This document shows positions 59,701-64,000 of a DNA stretch of 64,000 nt, one piece after another. Within the stretch, counting starts at the first letter, position 1. Each line of letters starts with the position of its first letter. A program made the position numbers and the translations under genes. Source of the stretch: Phorcus lineatus. Its lineage: Eukaryota; Mollusca; Gastropoda; Trochida; Trochidae. The notes beneath the pieces were generated by a model, which worked only from the letters and a program-made list of their open reading frames with translations, did no database searches and was not told where the DNA came from. Location of the stretch: contig OV121085.1 in the NCBI GenBank assembly GCA_921293015.1, forward strand, positions 15,029,731 to 15,093,730. The letters run 5' to 3'.

Positions 59701-62700
59701 ACTGTTGCTGATAAACACCTATCAAGAGAGGTACATGGAAATTGTATTTTAGCAAAGAATTTAAATGTAAAATAATTAGATCTAGATCATTTACCAAATA
59801 AACAACTTATACATTAGTTTTTTAACATCATAGTTCCATGTATGTTTCATGGAGTTAACCTGTCTTCATCCATCCGTTGTTTGCACATGGTGAGCAAACA
59901 CCATGATTGCGGTTTTCTTGAAGTAACAGCATTGACGTCAAAAACGCTGAATGCTAAGCTTACACAACTTAAATATTCAATTCCCAATTTCATAAAATAT
60001 ATCATATGTTGTAATGATAGACGATAAAAGGCACTATGTTCAGAGGACACATATTACGTCTGAAATTACGTAGAAACGATTATATATCCGGCGATCTTTG
60101 TTCTTTTGTCCATTATGATTCTATAAAATAACGCCATATGAAATCACACTCACCTCAAACGTATAGTTGAATTCCGGTGTAACTGTTATTTGTTCAATCC
60201 AGGTGCAATCAATATTGTCAAAATTGTGTTGTCCAAGTTCTGGATTGACATCAACTAATTGGGTCTACAACGTGAATATATATAACTTTTTTATTCTAAT
60301 TTTCACTACCAATTTTCTTAACATTTATCAATATTATGATTTTAAGGCAGGTAATATCTTTTCAACTCAATAACGTTTGTAATCTCCTAATAAACAACTT
60401 GTACATGTAAGCATATTGAATAATACATTTTGAAGATTTAAGACAAGCTGAATATATTTACAAAACTTGATGTGTTGACAGTGGCACTTCTGATAACTCC
60501 ATTCCGTCCATCCTTCTGTTGTGGACATCTCCAGGAGAGTTGGTATTTATTATACACTCCATCAACAGGTTGATGTTCAAGATTCTCAACTGCAATTGGA
60601 GCTGCCAGGAAAAATAATTGAACGGTTTACAGTTAGTTTTAATATTCTCGCCATATTCACAATAAAAAACGTTTAGCAAATTGTCATTAAATTGACATCG
60701 TTATGATCTCAAAAGACAAGAATTTACTTCTTAACGTTTTAAGTAGTCTTTTTGCCTCTAATATCCTGCCTCTGTGATGTTTTCGTGCACTTTTGTTGCT
60801 ATCATTTTATGACTACCAATCACATTTTGAGTGGAATTTAATAGATAAACATAAAAAATGAATAGAAATATGAATTTACCTGATTCATATGTACTGACTT
60901 CAGGCCCATCAACAGTATTTGAAACTCCTTTGCTGGTCTTGGCATACATCTCGAACTTGTACTTCCAGTAGCTTGATAGTCCAGTAATGTTCATTGACAC
61001 ATCGAAGACACCTGCAATATTATGATCATAAAATGCTTCTCAGACCCTTACCAAATTTTACAATGAATTAAAAACATAATATCATGGCATACTTGTATAG
61101 TTAAAAATGAAAGAAATACCAAAAGATTTGCTTCATAAAAGAGAGCAATCTAGTTATTAAACATAGTCGACCTCTCGTCAATATCGCTTTTGTAATTTTT
61201 GCATGGATGGATGTCTCGCCTTATTGTCAAAAAATGGAACATAGATTCTTAACCTTTATACTTCCGATACATAGCTTTATTGGATTCTGTTGTAATGTTT
61301 TTTTTGACCTGAAATATAATTTTGCTTCATGCTTTGTTACAAAAAATTAATTCCCAATCAGAACAGATAAAGCCAGAGTAACAATGCAAATAGATCGTTA
61401 TTTGTGGTATGACTAAATTAATGTTGAAAATTTAAAATTCTGATTTGAACGTTATCCTATTGTACAAAGTCATCACCATAGAACATGTGTACTTGCTTAC
61501 TAAAAAAGGTACTTAGTCAAACTGTAACCACCTTTGGTTTTTGGGTACTGTTTTTGAAGCTGACTGAAATCGTATACCGATTAGTGTTGGTTTTTGTATG
61601 ATTAGACTAAGTGCCATGTTATAAATAGCGGGCAACAGAAAGACTTTTTTCTTATTACTTTTTGTAGTACATGGACATGACAGTTACATATATGACACAC
61701 AACGTAAATACAATAATATACACATTTGGCAGAATTTTATTACATCATGAAGTACAATATTATTTACAATATATATAATTTATCCAATTAAAGGCATCGC
61801 TTTTAGTTTAAATCTAAGAGGTTTCAAAATACACTTGTACAAAGCTATATCACAATGATATTACTTTAGTCTTGGTTAGTCTTTAAAAAGTAAGGGGGAG
61901 GTTGACCAAAAAGTCATAAATTTCGAGAAGTAGCAAATTGATTAAGCGATGAACTTGTCAATATTGATTGTTCTCTTTAATCTATTTTTGATTTTTTAAT
62001 GATTGTTTCATTCCCGTTTGCTTTGATTTTAAAATGTTGTACTTGACAGTAATACTATAATGTTGAGTTCTCGATTTCTGTATTCGAGATATACAAGGCA
62101 ACTGATTATTTCTGAAAAGTTTATGTTGGTTTTCGTTTCTATCTCAATCAATTTTTTAACTTTGTTTAACATATATGTAACAGACTTATTGCCTCCTCAT
62201 CTTCCTCGCAAAAACTGCATGTATTTTTTATCTTCACAGGAAGACTTTGTTTAACACCTACCATTAGAGAATATAGTATACTGAGATGGCATTTGAAAAT
62301 ACTAACCCTCTTTACTGACATTTTTGAATATGGTGTACTGGTTCCTGTCTTCATCCCACTCGTAAACTTTGATGATATAGACTGTAACTCCAGGTCTTGG
62401 TTCAGGAAGAGACCACCTCAGTTCTACAGACTCAGACGTCTTGCTCATGTAACGGAACGCCGTGGGATTCCTAGGGGCTATATATCGAAGATTTAAATTT
62501 TGGATATTAACAACAGCGAAAACAATGCTAGTGCTAGAGTTATGATTGTGTAATGAGAAACTTGAACAATGTCATGTTTGATTGCTATGTCATAATACGA
62601 ACAATGTACACCGTTTTCCATGGCAGAAATGCTACTTGCTAAATTCATGGAAAAGGATTTTGGTTGATATATATGCTCTCAACCTAGAGCCTTTGTTAAG

Positions 62701-63781
62701 AAAATATATACCCAGGTTAAGACAAATCTTCTGAAACACGACATTATCAGCATTTCCCTTGTATCGAAAGATTTACACTTTAAGTCTGTAAAAAAACACC
62801 TTAACATAAATCTTACGTGATCAAATTGTATGGTACAGATGGTACAGTTTATTTTGTAAACGTCGACGGGTTCGTTATAAACAATTTCACTATTTCTCCA
62901 ATAAATCACTTTCCCTACAGTTACCTTCTTCATCAGTTAGCACAGTTTCCTGATCAGTCCGTCCCTTTCCCTCCTCATTGTAAGCAGCGACGAACAATTT
63001 ATAAGCAGTAGCTGGTAGCAATGACAGGTCGTAGCGTACCAAAAAGTTCAAATTGTTGAGATCCAACTGGGAGATTACCCTATCAGTTTCGCTTTTACAG
63101 CTGGCTTCAGGTGACACAGTAACATTCTAAAATGGTTGAAACAATTGCCACTTATGACCCCACCGTCATATTTAAAATGTTCATATCATCATCTTCAAAA
63201 AGCAACAATCTGATTGAGATATCTATATTTGTAAGAATTCTCTTGCCAAGATGTATATTTTGTATCCATAATAATAGTTAATAACATTATTAAAGTCGGC
63301 TTCATTGTTAATAAATCATAAGCAGAACATTTAGGTTCAAGTATTACATAGACCAATCACTGTGCTATACAAAATACCCGTGTTGCATGCAATCACAAGG
63401 TCGCTGGAATATGTTTTATAATGCTGATACTTATTTCTCTCAAGTCACTTTATATATTTAAAATTTTTGTAAGCTCTCAATCCTTCCGACTTGAATAATT
63501 CTAAATGTAAACAGCTACAAGATTGCATTTTTTTTTCGATAAACCTGTTATGCGAGTCAAAATGTGTAATGTTGTTCACAAAATAATGTTTTCATTGTTT
63601 ACCATTGCTTGGAGGCAGTCTGTACATTTGATGTTTATTCTCTGAACACATGTAGAAGAGTTATACACTTCCATCGTGTACTTATACAGATCTCCTTTTG
63701 TGTTGATTGGTCGTTTCCATGACACAGAGGCTTTACGTGATGTGACGCCATAGACCCTCAGATCATTGACGGCTTCAGATG
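56517..63781 (-). CDS. FN3 receptor with RPTP-like ectodomain and ITAM-like tail, copy 2 (5' end outside window)
   Basis: Minus-strand exons: 63781-63603, 63126-62925, 62477-62307, 61011-60880, 60601-60462, 60264-60154, 59718-59655, 59436-59269, 58405-58280, 57950-57851, 57518-57445, 57158-57062, 56769-56517. All junctions keep phase, giving 604 codons and a TAG stop. The exons match copy 1 exons 2-14 one to one, many with identical lengths (179, 202, 132, 140, 111, 64, 168, 100 bp). Domains: FN3 x3, the membrane-proximal module (CPTCLLDN, TTWYRATEDDW, FCNGPLP, VWLFACTRVSCSEGD), one transmembrane helix and an ITAM-like tail. The equivalent of copy 1 exon 1 would lie beyond 64,000. No lesion was seen, so it appears intact. 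It is probably a cell-surface receptor; the ligand is unknown. Confidence 0.87.
57062..57158 (-). other. Transmembrane exon, copy 2
   Basis: DNSMPLSTFAAIVTAA followed by VLVVLGVLVAVFLVVYM, a single hydrophobic helix with the same phase-2 GTATGT donor as copy 1. Confidence 0.85.
57445..59436 (-). other. Membrane-proximal RPTP-like module, copy 2 (exons 8-11)
   Basis: Same four-exon structure as in copy 1. The exon at 58,405-58,280 has a normal AACAG acceptor and is 24 bp longer at its 5' side than the copy 1 counterpart, adding NVAEMRTAD before DFDKSPSWD. Confidence 0.7.
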
Positions 63782-64000
63782 CTACAATACAAACAGCATA
63801 ACATGATCAAGTGATCATCCATTCAGTATATCATGTGAAACCTTGAATCAGTTAAGACAGACTACTCTTAAATGCGTTGATAATCAATGATGTCAAATGT
63901 TGTGTCATGACAGCATGTGCAGGTCGTCTCAAACAATTTGACCAACTAAGCTTTCGTAACTTTCTTCTTTAATTTAAGATACGATCAAACAATTATGGAC

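Overview
The window is animal nuclear DNA: AT-rich, with small exons in long introns and many decayed transposable elements. tRNA-derived SINEs with the 3' ending GGCGTTAAACACCAACTCAC, Penelope-like and Gypsy retroelements, Tc1 transposons and a family of fibronectin-III receptors point to a lophotrochozoan, most likely a mollusc and perhaps a bivalve. That assignment is inference. No bacterial genes, rRNA or functional tRNA genes were seen.

Host genes: all recognisable host exons lie on the minus strand and form a tandem family of single-pass receptors. Copy 1 (26,047 to 16,184; 14 exons; 684 codons, 5' end not found) and copy 2 (63,781 to 56,517; 13 exons; 604 codons, running off the right edge) have matching exon order and intron phases. 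Each encodes FN3 domains, a Cys-containing membrane-proximal module like that of receptor-type tyrosine phosphatases, one transmembrane helix and a tail of about 84 residues. The tail carries no phosphatase or kinase domain. Instead it ends in a conserved ITAM-like array, YxxL-x10-YxxI with an internal YSNV, followed by a stop at the same place in both copies. An orphan exon of a third, diverged copy lies at 8,441-8,531, and an EGF-like exon at 2,755-2,875.

Mobile DNA: 1-16 kb holds SINEs, a Tc1 transposon with intact inverted repeats (9,256-10,840; transposase broken by a C-run) and a 170-bp tandem repeat family. A decayed Tc1 lies in an intron of copy 1. From 27.5 to 40 kb there is a 12.4-kb foldback-type structure: inverted ends of about 140 bp followed by arrays of a 62-63 bp minisatellite in opposite orientation. 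Its left arm carries a proline-rich ORF and a 5'-truncated LINE flanked by a direct duplication of about 335 bp. From 40 to 45.6 kb lie LINE and Tc1 remnants and a Penelope-like element split by another LINE. From 45.6 to 50.5 kb is a broken Gypsy element with a 3' LTR. This block lies upstream of the visible exons of copy 1 and downstream of copy 2.

The most promising item is the receptor cluster: RPTP-like ectodomains joined to ITAM-like tails. The foldback element and the Penelope terminal hairpin come next.
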